Assembly: GCA_003249015.1 (NCBI GenBank)
Contig: QBLS01000003.1
Span: forward strand, 1 to 64,000
DNA: 64,000 nucleotides
Source: Pseudanabaena sp.
GTDB lineage: Bacteria > Cyanobacteriota > Cyanobacteriia > Pseudanabaenales > Pseudanabaenaceae
Direction: 5' to 3'
Shown: one piece after another, positions 17,236-26,529 of the stretch
How the letters are laid out: each line of letters begins with the position of its first letter
Position numbering within the stretch: position 1 is the first letter of the stretch
Notes under the pieces: generated by a model
Databases searched by the model: none
What the model was told of the DNA's origin: nothing
The model's input: the letters and a program-made list of their open reading frames with translations, nothing else
Made by a program: the position numbers and the translations under genes

Positions 17236-18276
17236 TTACCCTTCACTCCATCCCATCTGTACTGCTTGATTATAAAATTTGCGGTAGGCAAGTTCTATCG
17301 CATCGGAAGGTGCATGAACTTCCTCAGTGAGGTCAAGGGGAGCTGCCCCAGCCTGAATCTTAACAGCATCATTGTCCTGTAAAAATGTCTTCACCACATC
17401 TTGACGCATAAAAATATCAGCCAAGGGAGTCGTTATAAAATTACGGATGTGTAACCATTTAGTAATCGTCTTAGTCTCACTGACAGGCAAATGAACTAAA
17501 AACAGAACAAATTGGAACTTCCCAAATTGCAAATCTACTCGTGAAATATTGGGCATATAGAAAGTTGCCCGAAAAATACCATTTGGAGGATCGTTACCTA
17601 AAATTAGTTTGAGTGAGTAGGCAGGCTTAGTTTCAAAGGTAATAAACCCACTAGCACTCCATTCTCCCATCTCCAACTTATATGGTTGCACGGCTGGCGA
17701 CTCTTTTCTTCCAAATGCTGTTGCATGTACAAATGGGGCATGAGCCATATCAATGGTGTTTGCAATTACTCGCGAGTAATGTCCATCCCAGTTGAAGCTA
17801 CCTGAAACTGTTCGCCATCCCTTTTGATTAAATTCTGCTAAATCTGGGATCGGTGGACATTCAGTAGTTGGTAGATCTCCCCAGAATAACCATACTAAGC
17901 CGTACTTTTCTTGTACTTGGTGCGATCGCAATTTAGCCCTGATCGGAATGCTTACTTCAGGCTGATTAGCGGGAATTTGGCTACAAGTTCCATCTGCTTC
18001 ATACCGCCATCCATGATAGGGGCAATAAATGCAGTCATTCTCTACCCAACCTGCGGCAAGTTCTGTACCTCGATGCACACAACGACCATCCAAAGCAATT
18101 ATCTGACCTTCAGTTCCACGATAAAGAACTAGTTCATGCCCCATGAAAGTGATCGTCTTAGGTTTAGAAGAGATAGCTTCACTATGCTCTATTCCATACC
18201 AGAAGTTCTTAAGAATCTGATTACTGCTGTAATGCTTAGATATCAGGGGCTGTTTTGTAGTTTTTACACTTTCCAT
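17236..18276 (-). CDS. Rieske non-haem iron oxygenase (PaO/VanA-like)
   Basis: A 346-residue aromatic-ring-type oxygenase alpha subunit. The Rieske [2Fe-2S] ligands are visible as C66-x-H68 (RCVHRG) and C85-x2-H88 (CPYHGW). The mononuclear iron site is N173..D176, H179 and H184 (NTIDMAHAPFVH). Members of this family in phototrophs include pheophorbide a oxygenase and chlorophyllide a oxygenase relatives that act on tetrapyrroles or carotenoids. No C-terminal membrane helix is evident, unlike plant PaO. The neighbouring PCP_red gene hints at pigment metabolism, but the substrate cannot be read from sequence. It needs an external ferredoxin-type electron donor, none of which is encoded nearby. 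Confidence 0.9.
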   Translation of the reverse strand: MESVKTTKQPLISKHYSSNQILKNFWYGIEHSEAISSKPKTITFMGHELVLYRGTEGQIIALDGRCVHRGTELAAGWVENDCIYCPYHGWRYEADGTCSQIPANQPEVSIPIRAKLRSHQVQEKYGLVWLFWGDLPTTECPPIPDLAEFNQKGWRTVSGSFNWDGHYSRVIANTIDMAHAPFVHATAFGRKESPAVQPYKLEMGEWSASGFITFETKPAYSLKLILGNDPPNGIFRATFYMPNISRVDLQFGKFQFVLFLVHLPVSETKTITKWLHIRNFITTPLADIFMRQDVVKTFLQDNDAVKIQAGAAPLDLTEEVHAPSDAIELAYRKFYNQAVQMGWSEG

Positions 18277-18348
18277 ATTTTGGGAGTCATCTTTGGGAAT
18301 ATCAAAATACTAGTATGCAATACAGCATTTTGAAGTTTTAATTAGGAT

Positions 18349-18397
18349 AGAAAATTTTTTGAAAATGGCGCAAAATGCCACGTTCAAAAAATTTTCT
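18349..18397. repeat. Hairpin repeat, family A relative
   Basis: AGAAAATTTTTTGAA arms around an imperfect GGCGCAAAATGCC-type centre. The right flank GGTTTTTAAGTTGGCGCAAA resembles the family A element end. Confidence 0.65.
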
Positions 18398-19157
18398 GGT
18401 TTTTAAGTTGGCGCAAAATAAGGATATGATTTTCGTATATTTATGGCAAGACCCCTATACAACACACTAAGTCTATAAACAATCCAGATAAAACCTTGAA
18501 AATATGCGAAAGACTTGTTTTGAAGGTTTTACCTAGATTTTATTCTTTGTAAAAATAGTACAAAAATTCTATTTGTAAATATCCTTTCAAAAAGTATCAA
18601 GCAATTCAATATTTAGGGATTACAACTCTTATCAATAAACCAACCTATGTGCCTATATCTTTAGTACAAACTATTCTAAATCAATTAAAAACTAAGCTAA
18701 TTAGCTGAGTCAATCGAAAAATATTTAGGATTTACAAATTCCAGTAGATTACCCAAAAGATTTTCTAGGTAAAGATTCTAGGCAAGCTACTAAGTATTAA
18801 AAAGCATTAGAGAGCTGTAATGTTAATGTGTTAACAAGCACCTAATCATTTAGGTTACTAAAAAGATTACAAAATATAAATTCTAGTCATCTTTAAATTT
18901 GCGTACTATCAACCATAAAACTTAGCGACATTTAAAAATCTTTACAATATAAAAAAGGCGTCTTGCCATTATTAACAAATATTAAGGTTGCTTGAACTGC
19001 TCTTAGGAATTATGCTTAAAATGATTCCAAAATTCGTATGATTTGTATATCCTGAGGTTAACTTTTACTTAAGAGCGATATTACATTGATCAGAATCGTT
19101 TTTTACTAAATTTACCAATACTTACAGCTATTGGTACGAAACAAAGAGGGGACTAAA
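18398..19157. other. AT-rich intergenic region, no gene seen
   Basis: About 760 bases of AT-rich sequence with no credible ORF, tRNA-like structure or recognised RNA motif. It may hold promoters for the membrane protein at 19158. The GAGGGG ribosome-binding sequence at its right edge supports the ATG at 19158 over a TTG at 19131. Confidence 0.5.
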
Positions 19158-19808
19158 ATGGCAGTTTTTTTGTATCCAATATATACCCTATGTCACTTTT
19201 TTCTATTGATATGGGGGCTTAGCCTCTATGCTGATTCTCATCAGTTTGGTCTGATTTTGTTAATTGCCATTACTGCGGCGATCGCCTATGACAATCTCAT
19301 CATCAGTCTTGGTCGATTGATTGGTAAAGGGAAAGTACTTCTTAAACTAAGCCAGCCTCGCTTCTTCTGTCATGTAGTTCTAACGCCTTTATCAGTAATT
19401 GCTGCCTTCAGTTTTTGTTTCCAAATCCATTTAAAATGGGCAACTCAGCCACTGGCACTAGTCGTAATTAGTCTTGTTACTTTCCTCCTAATTGCTGCTG
19501 AAATATTCACTTATTACAGGAAGTTTGACCCAAGGATTGAGAAATTTCAAGGTACCTTGCGTTATACCAATGCAGCATACAAGATGCCTCCCATCCCTTC
19601 AATTATTACCACTGTCATTGTTGGTATTTTAGGATTCATTCTATGGAAGCAATTTGAATCCTATTGGTTAATGATGAGTAGTATCGTCATGTTCTTGGGA
19701 GGTGCTGTACCTCAAAAAATTGCGGGACCTGTAATTTGTTCTGGAGTAGAAGTAATCCTGATTTTAGGATTTTGTCTAACCGCTAGTCAGATTCAGGCAT
19801 TGCTATAA
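19158..19808 (+). CDS. Polytopic membrane protein of unknown function
   Basis: A membrane protein of 216 residues from the ATG with a good GAGGGG site. Six or seven hydrophobic segments are evident (IYTLCHFFLLIWGLSLY, FGLILLIAITAAIAYDNLI, LALVVISLVTFLLIAAEIF, IITTVIVGILGFILW and others). A soluble loop FDPRIEKFQGTLRYTN lies in the middle. I do not recognise the family. It is followed 101 bases later by an isoprenylcysteine-methyltransferase-like gene in the same direction, with which it may share a transcript. Confidence 0.7.
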   Translation: MAVFLYPIYTLCHFFLLIWGLSLYADSHQFGLILLIAITAAIAYDNLIISLGRLIGKGKVLLKLSQPRFFCHVVLTPLSVIAAFSFCFQIHLKWATQPLALVVISLVTFLLIAAEIFTYYRKFDPRIEKFQGTLRYTNAAYKMPPIPSIITTVIVGILGFILWKQFESYWLMMSSIVMFLGGAVPQKIAGPVICSGVEVILILGFCLTASQIQALL

Positions 19809-19909
19809 ACCTATTTTGGCTTTGCTCATGTATTTATATTATCTTGCTGAGCAAAGCTGAAGTTCTATCCCTTTCCCCTAATCGTTAATTACGACAAAAC
19901 TAACAAATC

Positions 19910-20593
19910 ATGTTTTCTAATGCTTTCCCTTATCTAATCGAACACTCCATTCCCTTGAGCATTCTATTGTTCTTTTTAATAGCTTTTGTAATGCCACTAG
20001 TTCGTCTATGGCTCAAGACAGGGGATTTTGCAATGGCTTTTAGCCGCAACCAAGATCCAATCCAAAAAATGGTTGGGGCTGGGATTGCTATTTACATGAC
20101 TGGTTTGTGTGTCTGGGCGATATGTTATGCCGTTTTGGGGAGTACAGCTCTGGGTATATGGCAAACACCGACATTTATTAAAGCGATCGGTTGGTTAATT
20201 CTAGCCAGTGGTCTAACCATAACTGTTACGGCTCAAGCACAGATGGGAACTTCTTGGCGAATGGGAGTCGATCCAAAACCAACGGGACTAATTACCTCTG
20301 GGCTATTTCGATTTAGTCGTAATCCAATTTACACAGGAATGTTATTGACTCTGTATTCCTATATATTCATTAGTCCTTGCCCTTGGCTAATTATGGGATG
20401 CTGTCAATTTACATTACTTGTTTATTTGCAAACCATTTATGAAGAGCAATCTTTAGTTAAAGTGCATGACGTGAATTATTTGAGCTATGCTGCATCAGTT
20501 GGTAGATTCTTTCCTAATGCGGGCTATTTGAAAGTACCACAGCCAAACTTAAAAAGTCAAAATGATTCCTCAACAGCAATAAATTCTTTCTAG
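19910..20593 (+). CDS. Isoprenylcysteine carboxyl methyltransferase-like membrane methyltransferase
   Basis: A 227-residue integral membrane protein of the ICMT/PEMT superfamily, which methylates lipids, isoprenoids or other small hydrophobic substrates with S-adenosylmethionine. The diagnostic region is LITSGLFRFSRNPIYTGML followed by a hydrophobic stretch and the acidic YEEQSL segment near residue 180. About five membrane helices precede and surround it. Bacteria do not prenylate proteins, so the substrate is probably a small molecule; the neighbours do not reveal which. Confidence 0.85.
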   Translation: MFSNAFPYLIEHSIPLSILLFFLIAFVMPLVRLWLKTGDFAMAFSRNQDPIQKMVGAGIAIYMTGLCVWAICYAVLGSTALGIWQTPTFIKAIGWLILASGLTITVTAQAQMGTSWRMGVDPKPTGLITSGLFRFSRNPIYTGMLLTLYSYIFISPCPWLIMGCCQFTLLVYLQTIYEEQSLVKVHDVNYLSYAASVGRFFPNAGYLKVPQPNLKSQNDSSTAINSF

Positions 20594-20690
20594 TAGATAT
20601 TTAAAGCTAATCAAAATCTTGTATTAAATTGCATTCAGTATTTTTAGCTTACATATTTACTAAGTAACTAGGTACAATGAAATATAAAAA

Positions 20691-20737
20691 ATCTAAAACC
20701 TGTGGTGCATGTGTAGGGTACAACAAAGGTTTTAGAT
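20691..20737 (+). terminator. Terminator-like inverted repeat with long loop
   Basis: ATCTAAAACCT and AGGTTTTAGAT are separated by 25 bases and followed by ATTGTTTTT. Probably ends the methyltransferase transcript. Confidence 0.55.
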
Positions 20738-20788
20738 ATTGTTTTTAAATATACCCAGCTACTTATAATTTATGTAGACTGTCAGGTT

Positions 20789-20836
20789 AAATAAACACTG
20801 AAGATGAACATTGGTAATCATCTTCGGTGTTTATTT
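20789..20836 (+). terminator. Strong hairpin before the secreted-protein cluster
   Basis: AAATAAACACTGAAGATGA and its near-perfect complement enclose a 10-base loop and end in TTATTTT. It insulates the following cluster. Confidence 0.7.
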
Positions 20837-21141
20837 TGACTTTTATTAATCAACATAGCTGATTTAATACTTTTGTTTAGCTGAGTATTATTTCTTATAA
20901 ACAATAAAGATATTAAATCAGTAACTTACTTCATTTAATTCATTTAAAATAGGGGAAATTAACTATTTACTAAAGTACCCTATTGAGATATTGTTTAATT
21001 AAATGTGATTAGTGTACTTAAACTAAGGTTTGAGTATATTGGAATACATTAAATCTCTCGGTCTTTTTTCTTAATAAGCAGAAAGACTTAGAGAAAGTTT
21101 CAAATTCAGCATTCTTCACAAATATCTTTGGAGATTTAATA

Positions 21142-21666
21142 ATGCGTTTATCTGCTTTAGGTCTAATCGGCGGTGCTCTTCTAGCTAGTGCTGTCAACGT
21201 AGCCTCAGTATCTGCTCAATCAGCAGCATCTATCTCTGGCTCTGCGACCTTCATCACCCCCGCAGGTTTCACATCGACCGTATCTGCTGAATCAGTGTTG
21301 CCATCTGGCTTTTTCTATAACACAGGTATTGGAACTATTACCATCCCTGCTGCTCCAAACGTCAATGTCACTGTGACCAATCCAGCAGTAATTGCAGCGC
21401 CATCCTATAACGTATTAGGCTTCGCCGTTGCTACTACTTCATTGCAAGTTGCTACTTCGGTAGCACCAACAGCAGTTCCTGCCGCTACAGGCGCTTCCTT
21501 TACAGCTGCTGCTGCGACCATCCTGACCAATGCTGCTGCTGCTACCCCTGGTGGTCCTAATGGTGCGGTATTTAATGACGGTGTTAGCGATGTTTATTTC
21601 TCGGCTAACATCGACTTTATCGCTGCTATCATCAGTGCCGGTGCTGGTGTAAGCGGACTAGATTAG
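21142..21666 (+). CDS. Small secreted Ala/Thr/Val-rich protein 1 of a paralogous pair
   Basis: A 174-residue exported protein. A clear signal peptide (MRLSALGLIGGALLASAVN) ends near SVSAQS. The mature protein is low in charged residues and rich in Ala, Thr, Val, Ser and Pro, with predicted beta character. Three blocks recur in the gene at 22015: ASISGSA, VSAESVLPSGFFY and the C-terminus AGAGVSGLD. Such composition suits a surface or fibre-forming protein rather than an enzyme. It has its own terminator and a 480-base gap to the paralogue, so expression can be independent. I do not recognise the family. Confidence 0.8.
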   Translation: MRLSALGLIGGALLASAVNVASVSAQSAASISGSATFITPAGFTSTVSAESVLPSGFFYNTGIGTITIPAAPNVNVTVTNPAVIAAPSYNVLGFAVATTSLQVATSVAPTAVPAATGASFTAAAATILTNAAAATPGGPNGAVFNDGVSDVYFSANIDFIAAIISAGAGVSGLD

Positions 21667-21714
21667 TACTCTGTGCAAGTCTAGCTAGTTACTTTTAAAG
21701 AGTTCTAGATCAAT

Positions 21715-21756
21715 AAAAAAGGTAGAATAGATTTATCATCTATCCTATCTTTTTTT
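21715..21756 (+). terminator. Rho-independent terminator of secreted protein 1
   Basis: AAAAAAGGTAGAATAGAT and ATCTATCCTATCTTTTTT flank a five-base loop, with a T-run at the end. Confidence 0.8.
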
Positions 21757-21883
21757 ATGGATATCAAGAAACACAAGAGTGTCGCATACTATATTATTGC
21801 TGCTATAGATCTTTGTTTTTTATAATCAATAATTTTACTACTAACTTTTTTATTTAAATCCACTACTAGACCTGAAACCTTTC

Positions 21884-21925
21884 TAATGAAAAGTTATCGT
21901 TGAACACAACGGTAACTTTTCATTA
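21884..21925. repeat. Inverted repeat between the two secreted-protein genes
   Basis: TAATGAAAAGTTA-CGTTG and its complement surround an AACA loop with one mismatch. No T-run beyond the stem; a regulatory or element origin is possible. Confidence 0.7.
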
Positions 21926-22014
21926 ATTTGTGTGTATGACGTTCTTATATTGTTGATTAGCTTACGATGTTGAGGTATTGTTTTTGAACAATATCTCAAT
22001 TATTAAAAACAATT

Positions 22015-22545
22015 ATGATAAATATTGACTGTTTGGCAAAGGCTAATAAATTGATATTAGGCTTACTCCTCTGTCTAGTTTCATCAAACATGACATCTGA
22101 AAAAGCATATTCACAAGCTAGTATTTCGTCATCAGCTATGTTTATGAATGCTGGGAGTACGACCACCACTAACAATATAGTCACCCAAACAAACTTAGGT
22201 GTGATCACAACCACTGATTTATCACAAACAATAACTAATACTGGCGTAATCACATCTGTAAGCGCTGAGTCCATTCTTCCATCAGGGCTTTTCTATTCTG
22301 GAAATGTAGTTGTTACTCCAACTTATCAAGCTCGTACGGATCTAGGTAATGGTACTATCAATGTCGTTAGTTCTTTATCAATCGGATCATCGAATGGGGT
22401 TCAAAAAGTTGATCCAGATGCAAGCTTTAACCGTGCAGCTTCACAGACACTTATAGATGCAGCCTCTGGTGCGATCGCCAATCCTAACCTAGAACTAATT
22501 ATTGGAATTATTCGGGCTGGGGCTGGGGTAAATGGGTTAGATTGA
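22015..22545 (+). CDS. Small secreted protein 2 of the paralogous pair
   Basis: A 176-residue exported protein with signal peptide (LILGLLLCLVSSNMTSEKAYSQ, shortened here to its core LILGLLLCLVSS and the SQ cleavage area). It shares with the gene at 21142 the blocks ASISSSA, SVSAESILPSGLFYSG, an ASFNRAASQTLIDAA segment and the terminal RAGAGVNGLD. The Thr/Asn-rich mature region has few charges. The two proteins are similar in length and block order but otherwise diverged, so they look like old duplicates. The outer-membrane-like gene at 22643 follows after 97 bases without a strong terminator, implying co-expression. Confidence 0.8.
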   Translation: MINIDCLAKANKLILGLLLCLVSSNMTSEKAYSQASISSSAMFMNAGSTTTTNNIVTQTNLGVITTTDLSQTITNTGVITSVSAESILPSGLFYSGNVVVTPTYQARTDLGNGTINVVSSLSIGSSNGVQKVDPDASFNRAASQTLIDAASGAIANPNLELIIGIIRAGAGVNGLD

Positions 22546-22642
22546 TCTACCTATCTTTAGATAGCCTATAAATAATTTAATTATCAATAAATCTAAATAA
22601 CTACAAAATTACAATTTAACCAAAATATTAAACTAAGCAGTT

Positions 22643-25267
22643 ATGTCCCAATCTCAGGCAAAATTTGTCCAAATTGGGTCTGGAATTCTTGTCAATCTGT
22701 TAGTGCTGGCTTCACCTCAAGAACTAAAATCACAGTCCCTACCACCTAATATTCCTACCGACCCAACCCAACTCCCTGAGCAAATCTTAGAGCAGACTAG
22801 ACCTACCCAGCCTCAAGAGACAAGTCCAGAAGTTCTACCTCCCCAAATAAGACCTGATCAGATAGATAGGGTTATTGAGTTTGCCATAAGTACTACTTCT
22901 ATTCGCTATCCTTGGTTGACTAACCCCACTGATCGCCTAACTTTTTCGCCGACAATATTTAATCCAAGTCAAGCGGAAAGCTATCTTGATACTGATATTC
23001 GTTTTGCTAACCAGAATCCAAACATAGTTAAATTAACCTATGGTTATTTCCCGAAGAGCGATCAGTTCTATTGGGTATTACCTAACAACCGCATCATCAT
23101 CGAAACTCAAGGTTTTCAGGGGGGCATTGTCCAACAAGGAAGAGGTACTGACCTTAATGTTCGTTCAGTGATCAATTTGTCACGCGCCCTTACAGGCAAT
23201 CAAGTGGTGACAACCTTGCCAGAAAGATTTTCGGAAATTACCGATAGTATTAATCCTGCCACTTTTTCAGTTCAAGCCACTGTAGGGCAGCTTGTTAATC
23301 CTATTGGTGTGCCTGCGGCTCCAGTAGTAATTAATTCGGGAGTTGATCGCAATGCCCCTAATGTCAAGGTATTTGGTTTGGCGGCAGGAAATAACCTAGG
23401 GAATCTGGAAGCTCAAAATACACCTCAAGTATTGCAAGGTTTTCCGACAGTAAATATTCAGCCACTATTTGACAATGGAAGAATTGCGTTTCAAGAAGAT
23501 TCGGTTGTCTCTGAAGCTGGCTTAGCAGAACTTGGCTTATCTTTTGGAACTGGGACAAGTAGTAATCTTGAGGGATTTTCATCTTTCCCAGGAGTAAAAA
23601 TTTTACAGCCCGATAAATTTGATAATTTTGATTTGTATCAGATCCTGACGCGCCGAGATTTAGATCGGGATGAAAAGGCATTTTATTACCTCAATTCTTT
23701 ATTTTGGTCAGATCTTGGTGAGAGAACACCACAAACAACTACGAGGCTGAGTCAAAGCAATAGTACATGGCAAAGATTATTTATCAGTCGTCCTGTTAAT
23801 CAAAGTTTGATTAGCTATGATGCCCAAGAGGTAAAGGCTACTTACAATAATCGATTTGTCAACTTAGGGGCTTCGATTAGCTACTCATTTGACAAGGGAA
23901 GGATTAATTTACCGCAAAGTATTAATAGCACCTTGGGTCTGCTTCTTGGCAGTACTTTTTTAGTCTTCGATCCTCAAAATCTACAAACTCAAGTAGATGA
24001 AGCTAGGGAGTTTCGAGATCAAAGTGTAGCTAACAAGACTCCCAGATTTACGCCACTGGCGACAGTTGCGACCCCTGTTCAAAGGCAGCAGATCAATCAG
24101 CGGCTAAACTCTACTCTGCTCTATAGTTCTCTTTCTAGTGGTTTGGAGCAGATATCTGGAAATTTGACTTTTGATAGTAATATTACGCCAAGTGAATCTA
24201 GTTTATGGCAAGTCAGGACGGGGCTTTATAGAAGACTCGTTCAGTTTGTAGATCGGGAGACTGAGAGGATTCAGGGGGATACAATTGTATCTAATTTGCG
24301 AACTGCGGTGGATCGATTTGGACCATTGACATTTATCGGGGCACAGATTCCAGTGGATGAAACTGGCTTTTTACCTGCTAATGAGTCCTTTGCTTCGGAG
24401 ATCGTTTTGACGGCTCCTGACGGTCGTCAGTTTGTGAATGTTGTCGATTCTTCAGATCCTGCTTTTACAACTATTCCCATTGGAATTAATAGATTAGCGA
24501 TCGCCTTTGATCGGATCGAGCTGAGAAGACGCGATCGCGAGAATGGCAGATTTTCCAACTATCAGGGTAGTGTATCGCTACCAAGTGTCGAAGCTGCTTG
24601 GACTGGTTCCTCTGACAATTTCAACTATTCGATTTCGTCAGGTTTATGGTTTAATGTTGCCCCTAATACTGCGGGGAATGTCTCAAATAATAATGTTGGC
24701 ACTAGGGAGCCATCAATTGGCGCTTTTTTAAATGCCATATTTGTATGGAGCACTAGCAGTGTAGAACTGGGGGAAGGTAATACATTTGTCGCCATCAATA
24801 CCCAGTCTCCAGTAATTAGGCTTTCTTGGAATAGCTCAGTCAATCCCAATAATGCTTCATTTTTGAATTTCTCATACACATTTGCCCGCCAGATGCCAGA
24901 TGTTAACTTTTCTGTTACGCCAGGGCTTTTAGTTATTGATCAAAATGACAGTATTAGAACAGTTGGCTTTTTACAGAGTAGTCTCAATTTCAGTGGTTTG
25001 CGGTTTCGTTCTAGTTTTGAATTGGAACGCAGTAATTTGATTTGGTCTGTGGAGGCTACTCAGTCAATCGCTCAGAGCTGGGCTGCTGGATTGTTTTATA
25101 AAAACTTTCGTGAGGTAAATCAGGGGTTTGAAAATCGTGTTAATGATTCAACCTATGGACTACTACTGAGATACACCATTCCCCAAAGCTCAACCTCTAT
25201 TGAAACCCAGTTCGGTTTTAGTGCGAATGAGTTGGATCTAAGAGTTCGAGGGAATTTGCGATTTTGA
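22643..25267 (+). CDS. Large outer-membrane beta-barrel-like protein linked to the secreted pair
   Basis: An 874-residue exported protein. A signal-like hydrophobic N-terminus (IGSGILVNLLVLASP) precedes a proline/glutamine-rich linker (about 35-70) and a globular part. The C-terminal half has alternating aromatic/hydrophobic patterns typical of beta strands (SFLNFSYTFARQM, SWAAGLFYKNF) and ends in a phenylalanine (RVRGNLRF), the usual barrel-assembly signal of outer-membrane proteins. I cannot match it to a named usher, porin or TonB receptor family. Its place behind two small secreted proteins suggests it exports, anchors or assembles them. It converges with dusA and overlaps it by 30 bases. 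Confidence 0.8.
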   Translation: MSQSQAKFVQIGSGILVNLLVLASPQELKSQSLPPNIPTDPTQLPEQILEQTRPTQPQETSPEVLPPQIRPDQIDRVIEFAISTTSIRYPWLTNPTDRLTFSPTIFNPSQAESYLDTDIRFANQNPNIVKLTYGYFPKSDQFYWVLPNNRIIIETQGFQGGIVQQGRGTDLNVRSVINLSRALTGNQVVTTLPERFSEITDSINPATFSVQATVGQLVNPIGVPAAPVVINSGVDRNAPNVKVFGLAAGNNLGNLEAQNTPQVLQGFPTVNIQPLFDNGRIAFQEDSVVSEAGLAELGLSFGTGTSSNLEGFSSFPGVKILQPDKFDNFDLYQILTRRDLDRDEKAFYYLNSLFWSDLGERTPQTTTRLSQSNSTWQRLFISRPVNQSLISYDAQEVKATYNNRFVNLGASISYSFDKGRINLPQSINSTLGLLLGSTFLVFDPQNLQTQVDEAREFRDQSVANKTPRFTPLATVATPVQRQQINQRLNSTLLYSSLSSGLEQISGNLTFDSNITPSESSLWQVRTGLYRRLVQFVDRETERIQGDTIVSNLRTAVDRFGPLTFIGAQIPVDETGFLPANESFASEIVLTAPDGRQFVNVVDSSDPAFTTIPIGINRLAIAFDRIELRRRDRENGRFSNYQGSVSLPSVEAAWTGSSDNFNYSISSGLWFNVAPNTAGNVSNNNVGTREPSIGAFLNAIFVWSTSSVELGEGNTFVAINTQSPVIRLSWNSSVNPNNASFLNFSYTFARQMPDVNFSVTPGLLVIDQNDSIRTVGFLQSSLNFSGLRFRSSFELERSNLIWSVEATQSIAQSWAAGLFYKNFREVNQGFENRVNDSTYGLLLRYTIPQSSTSIETQFGFSANELDLRVRGNLRF

Positions 25268-26305
25268 ACTGGGTTCAAGATCTTTAACCATAGCGATCGC
25301 CTCTTGCAATACCTCTACGCCTGCACCTGCAATACAGGATTTATCAGTGAGAATACGCTTCCAAATTCGGCTACCTGCTTGACCGTGAAATAGTTGCAGC
25401 ATATGGCGAGTAATTTTGTTTAACTTCAGTCCCTTCGCTGTCCATAGTTCAATATATTCCAACATTGCTTCTGCAACTTCTACGCGACTAGAGATGGGAG
25501 TCTCTTCTCCATAAAATTGGCGATCGCTATGGGCAAATAAATAGGGATGATCGTAGGCAGCTCGACCAATCATCACCGCATCCACGAACTGTAACTGCTC
25601 TTGGGCTTGCTCAAGGCTAGTAAACCCCCCATTAATTTCGATTAACAAATGCGGGAATTCTCTTTTTAATTGATGGACATCGCCATAGCGCAGAGGGGGG
25701 ATCTCACGGTTATCTTTGGGGCTTAGCCCTTGTAGCCAAGCTTTACGGGCATGAACTGAAAACCTCTGACAGCCAGCCTCCGCCACAGTCTTAACAAAGT
25801 TTCTCATGTCCGCATAGCTATCGAGATCATCCACCCCGATACGATGCTTTACCGAAACAGGAATCTGCGCCGCTGCCGCCATCGCCGCCACACATTCCGC
25901 AACCAGTGCAGGATTTTTCATCAGGCACGCACCAAAATGACCACTCTGAACGCGATCGCTAGGACATCCCACATTCAAATTAATTTCAACATATCCCATT
26001 GCTTCAGCTATCCGTGCACATTCCGCCAAGTCTTGGGGGTTATCGCCGCCGACCTGTAGGGCGAGGGGATTTTCTTGAGCCGAGAAACCTAACAGATAAT
26101 CGCGATCGCCATGCTTAATCGCCGCACTCGTTACCATCTCTGTATATAGCAGCGATCGCTTAGTGATTTGCCTCATGAAATAGCGATAATGGCGATCGGT
26201 GCGATCCATCATTGGCGCAATACTAAGGGGATATTTGTGGCGATCATGTTGTCGGCTATTGGGATTCTGCACAGATGGTGATTGTGCGGTTATTAAACTA
26301 GTCAT
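25238..26305 (-). CDS. dusA: tRNA-dihydrouridine(20/20a) synthase DusA
   Basis: An FMN enzyme that reduces uridine 20/20a in the tRNA D-loop with NADPH. The 355 residues carry the DusA landmarks SIAPMMDRTDRHYRYF, LQVGGDNP, EINLNVGCPSDRVQ (active-site cysteine in NVGCPS), VKHRIGVDD, FSVHARKAWLQGLSPKDNRE in parts (FSVHARKAW, GLSPKDNREIPPL) and INGGF. These are specific to DusA rather than DusB. The 3' end overlaps the convergent barrel gene by 30 bases. Confidence 0.95.
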   Translation of the reverse strand: MTSLITAQSPSVQNPNSRQHDRHKYPLSIAPMMDRTDRHYRYFMRQITKRSLLYTEMVTSAAIKHGDRDYLLGFSAQENPLALQVGGDNPQDLAECARIAEAMGYVEINLNVGCPSDRVQSGHFGACLMKNPALVAECVAAMAAAAQIPVSVKHRIGVDDLDSYADMRNFVKTVAEAGCQRFSVHARKAWLQGLSPKDNREIPPLRYGDVHQLKREFPHLLIEINGGFTSLEQAQEQLQFVDAVMIGRAAYDHPYLFAHSDRQFYGEETPISSRVEVAEAMLEYIELWTAKGLKLNKITRHMLQLFHGQAGSRIWKRILTDKSCIAGAGVEVLQEAIAMVKDLEPSSKSQIPSNS

Positions 26306-26346
26306 GGCATACGGGCTGCATTTTTACAGTAGATTAAGTAGCTAAG

Positions 26347-26379
26347 AACCTGTGGCGCACGCTCGCGTGCGCTACGGTT
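26347..26379. repeat. Hairpin repeat upstream of dusA
   Basis: GTGGCGCACGC and GCGTGCGCTAC form the stem inside AACC/GGTT. The left flank TTAAGTAGCTAAGAA resembles the end of the family B element. Confidence 0.65.
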
Positions 26380-26418
26380 TTTTGGGCTTTATATAGCGCT
26401 TAGTTACTCAAATCCTAC

Positions 26419-26460
26419 TATAGCAATCCTAAGTAGATGTGGCGCTTCGCGCCGCCTCTC
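26419..26460. repeat. Truncated family C element
   Basis: TATAGCAATCCTAAGTAGA matches the left end of the complete element at 27764, then a GGCGCTTCGCGCC hairpin. The right half is missing. Confidence 0.55.
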
Positions 26461-26529
26461 GTCCTATGGATAATCAAAACAGCACAAATACTCTCATAAT
26501 AGAGTTTGCCAATTACCCGCAACTAGAAG

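Larger units (their letters stand above)
20594..21141. other. Intergenic region with two hairpins upstream of the secreted-protein cluster
   Basis: No gene is visible. Two inverted repeats occupy the left half (20691-20737 and 20789-20836). The right half is AT-rich and probably contains the promoter of the secreted-protein gene at 21142; its long leader has CTCTCGGTC...AGACTTAGAGA pairing near 21055-21095. Confidence 0.5.
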
